Source: Thermoplasmata archaeon
GTDB taxonomy: Archaea; Thermoplasmatota; Thermoplasmata; RBG-16-68-12
Direction: 5' to 3'
Assembly: GCA_036395115.1 (NCBI GenBank)
Contig: DASWDU010000012.1
Location: 1 to 64,000, forward strand
DNA: 64,000 bases
The notes under the pieces were generated by a model. It did no database searches. It had not been told where the DNA came from and saw only the letters and a program-made list of their open reading frames with translations. Of the stretch, positions 43,401-52,083 are shown in pieces. Positions within the stretch are counted from its first letter, which is position 1, and the number at the start of each line of letters is the position of its first letter. The translations under genes and the position numbers were made by a program.

Positions 43401-46400
43401 GGAGTTGGGCTTCCCCGACGTCCTTCGCCTGGGCGTCGAGATCCACGCGCCTGCGTCGAAGTTCGTCCTCGTACTGAGCGGTCCGTTGCTGGAAGTCCTT
43501 TCGCTCGACGTCGAAGGCGCCGCGCGCCTCCTCGAGGACGACGCGATTCTCCGACAACGCCGTCTCGCGATCTTCGACGGATTTCGCCCGCTCCGCGAGT
43601 TCCCGGGAGGCCGCATCGGTGATTGCCTTCAGGCTTTGGAGTTCCGACTCCTTCTCCGACACCGCGGCCTCGCGAGCCTCGAGTTGCGCCTCGACCGGCT
43701 GGATCCGCTCTTCTCGGCGGGCGAGGTCGTCCGCCTTCGCGGCCGCTTCCCTCTTGGCCGTCTCGACCTCGACGACTCGTTCGTCGAGGGTCCGTCGGAG
43801 CTCCAGGAGGTCTTTCTGGTCCGCTTCGAACCGCTGGCGGTCCTGCGTGAGTCCCGCCACGTCTCGGACGACGGCCGATTCCCGACGATCAAGGTCTTGG
43901 CGCGATGTCTCGAGGTTTGCCGACATTGCGCTCAATCGAACGGACTCCGCCTTCAACCGGGCATCCTCTTCCCCGACCGCCGCCTCCTTCTCTCGGAGGG
44001 TCGTCTCGGTCTTCGCGGCGCCGTCCTCCCGCGCCGACACGGCGTCGGACCTCGTGGCGACCGCGGCGGCCTGTGCCTGCGTCTCCGCGGAACGTCGATC
44101 CAGGGAGGTGCGCAGCTCTTCGGTCTGCCGCGACAGCTCGTCGACCGCCGTTCGTCCCTCCGCGAGCGTCTGTTCCCGTCGGATCAGATCTTGTTCTTTC
44201 GCCGCCAACGCGCCGGTGTCCGCGTCGATTTTCGTCTGGGCCAGTTGCACTTGGCGGAGCGTCGATTCGATCTCGACCGCCCGCGCTTCGCTGGCGCTTT
44301 GCCGTTCGTCGAGCGTCTGAGCGCGTGACGCGAGTTCCGCGTCCCGGGCCCGCGCTTCCTCGAGGCGCTGCTTCACGGCATCCTCGAATTTGTCTTGGAT
44401 TTGGACGAGCATCTCCCGAGCGAACTCGACCTGTTCCGAGGTCACGGGTCCGTACGCGAGCAGCACGACCGCGAGGGCGTCCCCGCGGACGGTCTGCCCG
44501 TGGTATTTCGTGACTTTGATCGGCTTCTCGACCGCGTCGAGCACGCCGGCCTGAACCGCCTGGTCGTACGTGACCTGGCAGCCGGGGTCCAGGGTGAATT
44601 CCCTGATCATTCGCCCTTTCTCGTCCACGAGGAAGGCCTTGGCGGGCTTCCAGCGCGCGCGCTGCGCAAACATTGCTACCACCACGAAGACGCCGATCGG
44701 AGGCAGGGCGAGGATGTACGGCGCCTGCCACCATGCGGGGGTGATGTGGAAGGCTACCGACACCTCGCGATTCGCCGCCGATGTCCCATCGGAAATTGTG
44801 ACATTGAACCGCGCGCTCGTCCGGTCGGACGGGAACGCGAGCGTCAGGCGATGCCCGCTCACAGTGACGTACGGGCTGTCCGTGGTCACGGCAATCGAGG
44901 CGAGCGGCGTGTCGACGTCCGCGATATATGGATCGAGATCGAGGACGTAGGTGGTCCCCGCTTCGACGGAGAGTGCCGGGACGGCGGCGAGGATCGGTGG
45001 GTCGTCCACGGAGCGCACGGCCACGGCGAAGGCGACTTCCGCGAAGCCGCCCGATGGGTCCGTCCCGCGGAGCCGCACCGCTTCCGATCCGAACCAGTTG
45101 GGGTCGGCCCAGAAGTCGAGGGTGCTGTTCGGGTTGACTCGGAAGTGCACGGATCGGTTTCCGAGGACGGTGAAGACGAGTGGGTCACCGTCGGGATCGT
45201 CGATGAACGCGGTCGCGATCGCCCCGAGGCCGTTCGGGGCGGTCGTGTCCTCGTCAAACTGCACTGACGGCGGCGTTGCGACGACGCGGGGGGGATACGT
45301 GCCCGCCGCCACGATTGTGAGGAGCGTCCACGCCGTATCGATCCCATCGGAGACCCAGAGGGTCACGACGTACGTGCTCGCCGTCGCGTACGTGATCGTG
45401 AGGGACGGGTACGGACCGCCGAGCGCGCTGACGTTCGCGCTGTCGGCATCGGAGACCGTGAGACCGGAGAAAGGCGTGTCGAGGTCCGTCACGTAGAACG
45501 TCAGGTTGAGGCCGTACGGCGTCCCCGTGCGGACGTGAATTGTGGGGATGCCGGCGATCGTCGGAGGATTCGTCCCGATTCTGCGGCTTCCGACGCCGAC
45601 CTTTTCAGCGGACCCCTGGAGATTCACGTCGTCAAAGGCCGTCGCGTGGATGGTGACCCCATTGATCGGGCTGCTCGGGGTCCAGACGTAGGAACCGTCG
45701 ACCGTCAGGTCGGTCCCAATCACGCGCGAGGTCCCATCGAAATACGTGAAGTCGACGCGGACGACATCCGAGGAAGTCGCGTAGGTGAGCGTGAGTGTGC
45801 CGCTCGTCGCCTGGTTGTCCGTCACGGCGCCGAGCGTGATCGTCGGCGGCGTGTTGTCGACCTCGATCGGGGCGACGACCGTCGTATTCGAAATCGTCCG
45901 GTTGTTGGTTGCGACCGCGCGCAAGCTCCCTCCGACGAAGTTGAGCGGCGTCGTGTCCCACGGGAACGTTCCGTTCGGTGGCGCGGCCGTCCCGAGTGTC
46001 GTCCAGCCGCTCCCGCCGTTGTACTCGAATCGCACCGAGGCGGCGTCCGCGCTGAACGTGTAGGTGATGAGCACGGCGCCGGTGAGGTGGACCCCGTTCG
46101 TCGGCGAGGCGACGGCGACCCACGGGAGGACTCCGCTGACGACGTGGATCTGGGCGACGCCGGTCACCGCGCCCACGGATGCGACGACCGTGCCGTTCGC
46201 CGGGGGCGGGCTTGCCGTGAAATTGACGTTCGGTCCCGTCGTCACGTTCAGCGAACCGACGCCGCCCGTCACGGCCCACGAGTATGCCAAGGCTGCGATT
46301 GGGTTGTCCCACGCATCGTACCCTTGGGCGGAGAGGTCTCGGCCGTCGAAGGGCAGGATCGTCACATCGTTTGGCGTCACCGAGAGGTGGTCGAGGGGTC

Positions 46401-48744
46401 CGGGGGAGACGGCGACGAGCCCGCTCAGTCCGGAGGCGCTCCCGAAGCTCGCCCGGATTCGGATCGTCTCCGCCTTCGTGTACGTCTCGGTGCTGAGGGT
46501 CGTGGACCCGCCGGCGGTGATCGCGATCGTCGTGGTTCCCAGGGTGCCGCCGCCAGGGGTGACGCCGTCGGGCAGCCGCGCGTCGATCGCTACGGTGCCC
46601 GTCCACCAGGTCATCGTCGCGTTCCCGGCGTCCTTGGCCGTGATCGTGACCGTGAACGACGCGCCCGCCGTCGCGGTCGACGAGGCCGTTACGAAGAAGC
46701 GGTCGAGCAGGTGGCGGTATCCGAGCCGCATCTCACTGATCGTCGGCGTGATCGTGGCGTTCGACGTCGACAGCGTCGCGCGGAAGCGGATCTTTCCGGT
46801 GGCGGTCGAGACGGACAGGAGGGACGCCGGTGGGGAGACGCTCGTCCAGCTGCCGCCCGAGTCCGTTGAATAGTCGTACGCGATCGTCTGGCCGTTCAGC
46901 GTGTGGACCACGGCGAAGGAGTCCCACTGGCTCAGGTCGGGCGGGGCGAAATCCTGCGTCGTGAGCGTGCCCGACGCGGGATACAGGGACCAGGAGAGGT
47001 TGACGTCCCCGATGTTCGGCGTGTGGTCCGGGTACGTCACGGCGAAGGAGAGCCGGAATTCCGCGTACCGAGAGACGCCGGTCATCGCGGAGCCCGAGGG
47101 CGTCGCGTAGGGCGAGGACCAGCCGGTCCAGGTGCCATCGACCGGGCTCGTATTCCCGAGGCGCGTCGAGACCGCCGCGGTCGCATCGTTGGAAATCTGT
47201 ACGCGGATGTAGTCGATGTCGATCGTGTGAGCGGTGCCGGAGAGGCCGTCGGCGACGAATAGCGCGAGCCGGACCTCGAGCGGGTACTCCATCCCCGGGG
47301 TGTACGTGTCCAGGGCCGTCCATGTGGACCCGTCCGAACTCGTGGATGCGGCGAAGCTCACCCCGGATCGGACGATCCGGAACCACGCCGGGATCGGGTT
47401 GCCACTCGCGACGTTCGCGCGGATCCCAGACACGGAGTCGGTGGTCGCCTTCGCCTGCCAGTTCACGGTCCCGGCGACGTTCACCTTCTGGGCCGCATAC
47501 CAGTTTCGGTTGTTCAGCAGGACCATGAGGCCCGCTTTCTGGCCGCTCACGGTCGGATTGCCGCTGATCTTCGCGATGGCGGTGAAGTCGCCGACGACCT
47601 CATTCGCGAGGACGTTGCCCGTGAACGTCCCCGCGTCCAGGTCGACGCCCGTGCTGGAGACGATGTGCAGGCTCCCCGGCGTCGTCGTGCCCTCGTCGTA
47701 CGCGGCGGGCGGGTTGGTCCAGGTCCATTTCGGATTGAGGCTCCCACCGTTGAATTCGTCCGACACGTACGAGCGTTCGGTGGCGTTCCACGAAATCGAC
47801 TGCCAAGCGACGAGGGACCCCGGGCCGCCTACCTTCGAGATGTATTCTCCGGTCGCGCCGAGCACCCGGTAACGGATGTCGAGCTTCGGGCGAAGGGTCG
47901 GATCGGCCGCATAGTCAGAGGACCAGAACGTCTTGTCGAGATTTGTTCCGCCGGCCGAACCCAGGAGGATCATGCCGTTGTTCGGGACGCGGTTGCGGTA
48001 CCACAGGTCCACGATTTGTGTGACGTTCCAGGTCTTCCATCCGAGGACCGCGTTGAGGCTCTGGACATCGATCGCGCGCGCGTCGTAGTCCCCGCCGGCG
48101 GTGGTCCAAGGCGTCCCTGTGAGCCGGTCGTTCCACGTCGCCTGGCCTTCGTTCCACGTCGGGGTGACGGCGTGGATTTCGGCCGAAGAAGGATTCGCCG
48201 CGGCGGCGGACATGTAGAGGACGAGCTTCGCGTCATCGATGACCGCGCCCGCTGGAATCGAAGCCATGCTGAACTGGAGGATCGGCCGGCGGCTCGTAGA
48301 ACCGCGGGCGTCGTAGACGAGGGTCGTGTCGCCGCCGTGGTTGAGGTTCACGGAGCCTCGGTCCAGGTAGGCGTCGAGGCCCGCCGCCGGGTCCGGCTGG
48401 ATTGTGAGGAGCGTGGACGTCCCCGAAGTCGACGAGAGGACGATGTCGCCAGGGTACGTCGTGAAGTCGACATTCGTTGCACCGTCGGGGCCAGCGAAAT
48501 CGGCCGCGGTCGTGCTGTTCCACCACGAGACTTGCGGACGCAAGGTGGCCAGCCCACCGGCTACGCGGACGTTCGATGTCGTGTAGTCGGCCGGCGTCGA
48601 GAAGTTCCACACGACGTCCGATGTGCCGTCGAGATTGTCGGTTGACGTGGGATCGGCGGCCGCCGGGTGGACCGGAAGCAGCGTGATAGCGAGAGCGCTG
48701 ACGACGAGGACCAAGGCTATCGTGACCGCGAACGGTCGGCGCAT
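40477..48744 (-). CDS. Giant surface-anchored protein with about 1,300-residue cytoplasmic coiled coil
   Basis: This 2,755-residue protein is one unbroken frame. It has a signal peptide (about 1-31), then a DNRLRE-like domain (about 115-295, with WNEGQATWNDRLTG and WNVTQIVDLWYRN), a laminin/DUF1349-like beta domain (about 330-520), several Ig- and cadherin-like domains to about 1330, and a single membrane span (about 1338-1360, PYILALPPIGVFVVVAMF). Inside the cell a domain of about 90 residues (KAFLVDEKGRMIREFTLD) is shared with the two following paralogues. Then almost pure heptad coiled coil runs to the C-terminus, interrupted by the motif QKKAxELLDxEEKMR. If continuous it would be roughly 190 nm long. 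Function is unknown; a structural link between surface and cytoplasm is my inference. Confidence 0.9.
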   Translation of the reverse strand: MRRPFAVTIALVLVVSALAITLLPVHPAAADPTSTDNLDGTSDVVWNFSTPADYTTSNVRVAGGLATLRPQVSWWNSTTAADFAGPDGATNVDFTTYPGDIVLSSTSGTSTLLTIQPDPAAGLDAYLDRGSVNLNHGGDTTLVYDARGSTSRRPILQFSMASIPAGAVIDDAKLVLYMSAAAANPSSAEIHAVTPTWNEGQATWNDRLTGTPWTTAGGDYDARAIDVQSLNAVLGWKTWNVTQIVDLWYRNRVPNNGMILLGSAGGTNLDKTFWSSDYAADPTLRPKLDIRYRVLGATGEYISKVGGPGSLVAWQSISWNATERSYVSDEFNGGSLNPKWTWTNPPAAYDEGTTTPGSLHIVSSTGVDLDAGTFTGNVLANEVVGDFTAIAKISGNPTVSGQKAGLMVLLNNRNWYAAQKVNVAGTVNWQAKATTDSVSGIRANVASGNPIPAWFRIVRSGVSFAASTSSDGSTWTALDTYTPGMEYPLEVRLALFVADGLSGTAHTIDIDYIRVQISNDATAAVSTRLGNTSPVDGTWTGWSSPYATPSGSAMTGVSRYAEFRLSFAVTYPDHTPNIGDVNLSWSLYPASGTLTTQDFAPPDLSQWDSFAVVHTLNGQTIAYDYSTDSGGSWTSVSPPASLLSVSTATGKIRFRATLSTSNATITPTISEMRLGYRHLLDRFFVTASSTATAGASFTVTITAKDAGNATMTWWTGTVAIDARLPDGVTPGGGTLGTTTIAITAGGSTTLSTETYTKAETIRIRASFGSASGLSGLVAVSPGPLDHLSVTPNDVTILPFDGRDLSAQGYDAWDNPIAALAYSWAVTGGVGSLNVTTGPNVNFTASPPPANGTVVASVGAVTGVAQIHVVSGVLPWVAVASPTNGVHLTGAVLITYTFSADAASVRFEYNGGSGWTTLGTAAPPNGTFPWDTTPLNFVGGSLRAVATNNRTISNTTVVAPIEVDNTPPTITLGAVTDNQATSGTLTLTYATSSDVVRVDFTYFDGTSRVIGTDLTVDGSYVWTPSSPINGVTIHATAFDDVNLQGSAEKVGVGSRRIGTNPPTIAGIPTIHVRTGTPYGLNLTFYVTDLDTPFSGLTVSDADSANVSALGGPYPSLTITYATASTYVVTLWVSDGIDTAWTLLTIVAAGTYPPRVVATPPSVQFDEDTTAPNGLGAIATAFIDDPDGDPLVFTVLGNRSVHFRVNPNSTLDFWADPNWFGSEAVRLRGTDPSGGFAEVAFAVAVRSVDDPPILAAVPALSVEAGTTYVLDLDPYIADVDTPLASIAVTTDSPYVTVSGHRLTLAFPSDRTSARFNVTISDGTSAANREVSVAFHITPAWWQAPYILALPPIGVFVVVAMFAQRARWKPAKAFLVDEKGRMIREFTLDPGCQVTYDQAVQAGVLDAVEKPIKVTKYHGQTVRGDALAVVLLAYGPVTSEQVEFAREMLVQIQDKFEDAVKQRLEEARARDAELASRAQTLDERQSASEARAVEIESTLRQVQLAQTKIDADTGALAAKEQDLIRREQTLAEGRTAVDELSRQTEELRTSLDRRSAETQAQAAAVATRSDAVSAREDGAAKTETTLREKEAAVGEEDARLKAESVRLSAMSANLETSRQDLDRRESAVVRDVAGLTQDRQRFEADQKDLLELRRTLDERVVEVETAKREAAAKADDLARREERIQPVEAQLEAREAAVSEKESELQSLKAITDAASRELAERAKSVEDRETALSENRVVLEEARGAFDVERKDFQQRTAQYEDELRRRRVDLDAQAKDVGEAQLRLAHDKETFDTSRIERNQAILSKEIELESREQSTREKEEAIRSQAEESGRRLSELASREETLEIEEERTDKSRADLEVRKAELATLTRELDEKAAHLRDEEARRAEELRTWQKTLESQQALLKEQGDTFEKEMSDLRSSWADRVRRVEEREDTVKDLEEKVRTATERATKTDEELSRRETATAEATRQASELQAKADGVLREIEQRTLELDSRERTAREETARHAVELTDRTEALDTLERELSLRRSDFEQEQTTRTQRLQQMENEIQKNALAAELKARDLLERDTRIASTEETLREVEQRLQRERGDVQVETQQLEARQLELMHMKDRYDAEAARVRSEAEATRHALAAKEADLKAERERIERDSSMLQETLGAKAKEMAARERALSAREVDLRAEEQDLEARLRDLDTKERQAETMATELSARASLSSRREQDINERASQFDEMVKRFESEGAEKRRESETLQRDLRMQQGQMNATAEARAAELAKRMEEIDGRERSARAAMAQLDLERSKLESQAKTAASKASEADAAWQRSEARIAELRAGEDDLLRARQTFESERSVWSAKRAEELKQLEATRDAAGQQTQQAERLVAEAQRRIFVAQEAEKAAKRQADELVAQQDILEKRRADAEKAERDLQARIAQVNEASQKFATKELETNAAVKELEARQTKMTIAEHDLASASAEIRVRKTALDQESAQVTSLSDRLAARQREIDSRASALDARGAQLSTKEQTLTMELQRADNLMEDLAKKEREIRAREDAGRAAEAELSKRTVSLSAKDAELGEAMRSLERTRGELESQRAQIEEDGRVSFAARDEAETLKREAERLRAQADGMQAEVTKNLRFLQKKALEVLDQEEKMRAREGKIVERERGLDTRMEILEGKEGVVQSDRQELDAKTSKLTAEVERLRAKLAEMEKMGGPSGSALEDWRRDVESRVKIIQKKAMELLDREEKMRKKEEELRALAHQLGVEF

Positions 48745-48808
48745 TGCGGATACCCTCCGGTGAAGGCGAGGCCCTCCACCGAAAAACAGGATTCCAGGCC
48801 CGGGTGAC

Positions 48809-48817
48809 CTATATAAG
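48809..48817 (-). promoter_or_regulatory. TATA box of the giant coiled-coil gene
   Basis: CTATATAAG (CTTATATAG on the minus strand) lies about 65 bases before the ATG of the 2,755-residue protein. Transcription would start about 25 bases downstream, giving a leader of roughly 40 bases. It is the most AT-rich element in the gap and marks the giant gene as having its own promoter rather than depending on the upstream paralogues. Confidence 0.55.
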
Positions 48818-48861
48818 AGCCGTTCGGTGGTTATCCGACCTGATTACATGGAGGGGAAGAG

Positions 48862-50262
48862 CTACTTCGCCGGCACGTGCTCGGAGATTCGAGACTCCGC
48901 CGCCTCGAGGTCGGCGGCCCGCTTCCGGAGCTTCGCTTCGCGGTCGAGCAGCTCGAGCGCTTTCTGTTGGATGATCTTCACTCGCCGTTCGATGTCCTTC
49001 CTAACCTCGTCCGCATCCGCACGGACCTCGGCGGGCTGAGGCCCTGCCTGGGCGAGGAGCGCCTTCGATCGCTCGAGATCCTGCTCGAGGGCAGCGAGGC
49101 TTTCCCCGCGGCGGTCGAGGTCCTGCTCGCGTTCGTCGACACGACCTTCGCGATCCCGGACGCGCTCTTCACGGTCGAGCAACTCGATCGCCCTCCGCTG
49201 GAGGAACTTCCTCTCCCGAGCGAGTTCCGCCGCATCCCCGTTGACCGCCTTCCGCGCATCGTCGGAAGGTTCTCCGGGGGGTCGGTGCGAAGCGACGATG
49301 CGCTCTTTCGCCATCGCCGCAAACCGCTGGCTCAGCTCGGCGACCCGTGTCTCGATCTCCCGCCGCGTTTTCTCTTCTTCCGCGGCGTGTGCGGCGGCTT
49401 CGCCCCGCTCCCTCCCGAGCGTCGCGATGGCTTCCTGGACTTCCTTCCCGAGCCTCTCGTTTTCGGCGATCGCGTCGCGGTACTTCGTCTCGAGGTCGGC
49501 CTTCGCCGACTGCAACGCGTTCCGCTCCTCCTCGAGTCGTGCGTCGTCCGTGGCACTCGACTGGGCCTTCGCAGAGGCGGCCCGATTCGCCGCCGCGATC
49601 GTCTCGGCCGTCTCGAGCGTCTTCAACGCCCGCGAGACGCCTTTCGTGACGCCGTCCTGCATCCCGGCGGAATAGTCGGCGACCGCGGCGAGTCGCGCCT
49701 TCTGCCGGTTCAGTTCCTCTTGGCGTCCCCGGAGGTTCGCCGCTTCGGCCTTCAGCTTGACTTCGAGTTCCGCGAGCAGTCGTTCGCGTCCGGCGAGTCG
49801 GGACTCGCGTTCGCCGAGCGCCTTGTCCGCTTCCGGTCGCGCCTCCGCGGCCCTCGGGGCGACCGTCCGGGCCGCGCGTTGCGAGAGGTGGGAGTCGGCG
49901 GCCGTTAGCAGAAGCCCGGTCCAGTCGAAGTCTTCCGGCCCAAGATGGCCGCGGGACAGGAGGACAAACACGAACTTGCCGCTTTGGAAGGCGGTGAACA
50001 CGTACTCCCCGACGAACAGCGAGTCGCGATCTCCGATCCCTTCGTTCGGAAGGACTTTCAGGAAATCGTTGAAGTCTACGGGACAATCCGCGTCCAGCAC
50101 GTACTCGCCCGCCATCTCTCCGCGCTCGTCGAGGACGTAGATTTTCTTCAACTGCGCCCGGGCCACTTTCTTCATTGGCGCGGCCATCAGGACGGAGAGA
50201 AGCGCCGGGCTGAGTCCTCGTGTCAGGATGCCGGAGAGCACGGTTTCAATCGCCCCGAGCAT
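48862..50262 (-). CDS. Coiled-coil protein with N-terminal sensor-like domain, paralogue of the giant protein
   Basis: The 466-residue cytosolic protein has a short amphipathic N-terminus, then the shared domain (KIYVLDERGEMAGEYVLDAD followed by a Cys-Pro) at about residues 40-130, then a coiled coil of about 320 residues. The motif QRRAIELLDREERVR occurs in the middle and QQKALELLDREAKLRKR at the end, the latter nearly identical to the C-terminus of the giant protein. It has no membrane span. The gene sits about 120 bases upstream of the giant gene and downstream of a third paralogue. The shared domain and motif suggest the three proteins assemble together. Confidence 0.82.
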   Translation of the reverse strand: MLGAIETVLSGILTRGLSPALLSVLMAAPMKKVARAQLKKIYVLDERGEMAGEYVLDADCPVDFNDFLKVLPNEGIGDRDSLFVGEYVFTAFQSGKFVFVLLSRGHLGPEDFDWTGLLLTAADSHLSQRAARTVAPRAAEARPEADKALGERESRLAGRERLLAELEVKLKAEAANLRGRQEELNRQKARLAAVADYSAGMQDGVTKGVSRALKTLETAETIAAANRAASAKAQSSATDDARLEEERNALQSAKADLETKYRDAIAENERLGKEVQEAIATLGRERGEAAAHAAEEEKTRREIETRVAELSQRFAAMAKERIVASHRPPGEPSDDARKAVNGDAAELARERKFLQRRAIELLDREERVRDREGRVDEREQDLDRRGESLAALEQDLERSKALLAQAGPQPAEVRADADEVRKDIERRVKIIQQKALELLDREAKLRKRAADLEAAESRISEHVPAK

Positions 50263-50378
50263 TCGTGGGCCGCCCCGTATCGCGAGGGCGTTCCCTCGCG
50301 ATCCACCGATGAAGAAATCGAGCAGGGCTGAATCCTATTAAGGGAAGGGATTTGGTTATCGGGAGTGAGAAGCTGCAA

Positions 50379-51068
50379 TCATCGAGGCGGCGCGTCCACA
50401 TCGGGCGCGGGTGGGTTCTCCTCGGTTGCATCGGAAACGTCCGCCTTCCCCTTCGACGTTCGGAAGGTCTGCTGCAAGGCGACCGCATATTCTCGCACGG
50501 CGTTGACTCGCTCTTCCCGGTCGAGGACGCTCGCCTCGAGTTCTCGGACTTTGGCCGTGGTCCCTTCCAGGTTCGCCTCCGCGTCCGCCACGCGGGCTTC
50601 CCGCGCCGCGACGGTGGATTCGCGCCGATCGAGGTCTCGTTCCCGCTCCCGCAGCGCGGTCTCCTTCTCCGTCAGCGCGAGCAGCCGGCTCTGCGTGAGG
50701 TGCGCTTGCATCGCGGCGAGGAGGGTGCCGATCGCCCCGCGTTCCTCGATGCGGGGCACTCCATGCGTGAGGACGACAAACCACAGCCCTTCGACGCGGA
50801 ACGGGGTGAAGGCGTATTCCCCTTGGTAGAACGAAACCAGGTGTCGCAGCCCACTTAGCGGGATCGACCGTTGAAGGTCCTCGTGCTCGAGCGGGCAATC
50901 GTCCCGCAGGGCGTACTCCCCGAGCAGCTTCCCCTCTTCATCGAGGACGAAGATGCGCTCGTATTCGACCCGGGAGGCCGTCCCGGGGCCGCGCATCGTG
51001 AAATGCGTCGGGACCTGGCCGAGGCCGCCCCGGGGGGGCGTCTCGTTTCGGGACATCTCCTTCGGCAC
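50379..51068 (-). CDS. Short coiled-coil protein with N-terminal sensor-like domain, third paralogue
   Basis: The 229-residue protein has the same N-terminal domain as its neighbours (RIFVLDEEGKLLGEYALRDD followed by Cys-Pro, then FYQGEYAFTPFRVEGLWFVV) at about residues 38-130. A coiled coil of about 70 residues follows (REDDLDRRE-like heptads) and ends with VLDREERVNAVREYA, a shortened form of the shared motif, and then an acidic, Pro-rich tail. It is the smallest member of the cluster and may be a soluble adaptor. Several in-frame ATGs near the start make the exact N-terminus uncertain. Confidence 0.8.
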   Translation of the reverse strand: MPKEMSRNETPPRGGLGQVPTHFTMRGPGTASRVEYERIFVLDEEGKLLGEYALRDDCPLEHEDLQRSIPLSGLRHLVSFYQGEYAFTPFRVEGLWFVVLTHGVPRIEERGAIGTLLAAMQAHLTQSRLLALTEKETALRERERDLDRRESTVAAREARVADAEANLEGTTAKVRELEASVLDREERVNAVREYAVALQQTFRTSKGKADVSDATEENPPAPDVDAPPR

Positions 51069-51193
51069 GCTTTCTCCTCCGATGCCCGTAGGCCTTCATG
51101 ATAGGCACACGTTCGCACTTGAGCGTTTCGATTGGCGGCGGGCGTTCTCGTTACCGGACGCGAGAATGAGACCCGAAACCGCGGACGGATCCC

Positions 51194-51568
51194 TCACACG
51201 AGAGAGCGCGCTTTCTCAAGATTGTCCACGCCGAGTGCCACCTGCGCGTGTCCGCCTACGGTGCCGAGGTGGATCAGGCTCACGATGTCGACCCCCGCGT
51301 CCCCGAGACGGCGCGCGAGGGCGGCAAGAGCACCCGGTCGGTCGTCTAGGCGGACGACCAAGACCGTGCGGCTTGTGCACGCGTAGCCGCTCTTCATTAG
51401 CGCCTCCCGTGCCTGCATCGGCTGGTCCACCACGATGCTCATGTAGGAACGTCCGCCGACGGACTCCGCGCTGATGGCGTCGATGTTGATCCCCGCTCCC
51501 CCGAGGATGGTCGAGAGGTTCGCAAGCTCCCCCGGACGGTCGGGAACATCCACATCGATCTGGATCAT
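51194..51568 (-). CDS. Tandem ACT-domain protein
   Basis: The 124-residue protein consists of two ACT domains. The first begins MIQIDVDVPDRPGELANLST with GGAGINIDAISAES, and the second is RTVLVVRLDDRPGALAALAR with DAGVDIVSLIHLG. Stand-alone tandem ACT proteins bind amino acids and regulate enzymes or transcription. The ligand cannot be read from sequence. It is upstream of, and on the same strand as, the coiled-coil cluster, but there is no obvious link. Confidence 0.88.
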   Translation of the reverse strand: MIQIDVDVPDRPGELANLSTILGGAGINIDAISAESVGGRSYMSIVVDQPMQAREALMKSGYACTSRTVLVVRLDDRPGALAALARRLGDAGVDIVSLIHLGTVGGHAQVALGVDNLEKARSLV

Positions 51569-51676
51569 GAGGTCCGCCCCGTGGGCCGCATGGCCGTTCC
51601 ACGTTACAAGGGTTCCGTGCCGTCGCTCGGCGGTGGAGCGCTTATCGCGGGCGGCCCGCTTGACCGGGCGATTCGC

Positions 51677-52083
51677 ATGCGGTACCGGATGGCGTACGTC
51701 GGGATTCAGGTGCAGGACATGGACCGATCGATCCGTTTCTACACGTCCGCGCTGGGGATGCGGTTAGGCCGCCGACAGGCGGTCCCGGAGACGGGAGGCG
51801 AGTGGGCGGACCTTCGGAGCGTGGGATCGGAGCAGGTCCTGGAACTGAACTGGTACCCGGAACGATCCGCGTTCTTCAAGGGGCCGTACCGCAACGGCGA
51901 TGAACTCGATCACCTCGCATTCGAATGCGAGGACGTCGACGCGGCGTATCGCGAACTCCTCGGGTCCGGGCGCGTTCCGGCCACCCGCCTTTCAAAGAGG
52001 GCCGGTCAACCCTCGCCTACGTCGTCGACCCCGACGGCATCTGGATCGAGCTCTTCGCTCCCTCCAACGGGTCCGGTGGATGA
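51677..52083 (+). pseudogene. VOC/lactoylglutathione lyase-like gene with a frameshift
   Basis: The N-terminal part reads RMAYVGIQVQDMDRSIRFYT and GDELDHLAFECEDVDAAY, a typical glyoxalase-type VOC protein. At about 51988-51995 the frame is lost. The expected C-terminus, PFKEGRSTLAYVVDPDGIWI followed by ELFAPSN and a stop at 52081-52083, is present one frame away. A single missing C in a run of C residues would restore it. It may be a true pseudogene or an assembly error. The 3' end overlaps the convergent acyl-CoA synthetase gene by 67 bases. Confidence 0.75.

Noticed and set aside
40477-44400. The coiled-coil part of the giant protein as an SMC or Rad50 ATPase
   Set aside because: No Walker A, signature or hinge motif is present, and the coiled coil follows a membrane span instead of a nucleotide-binding head.
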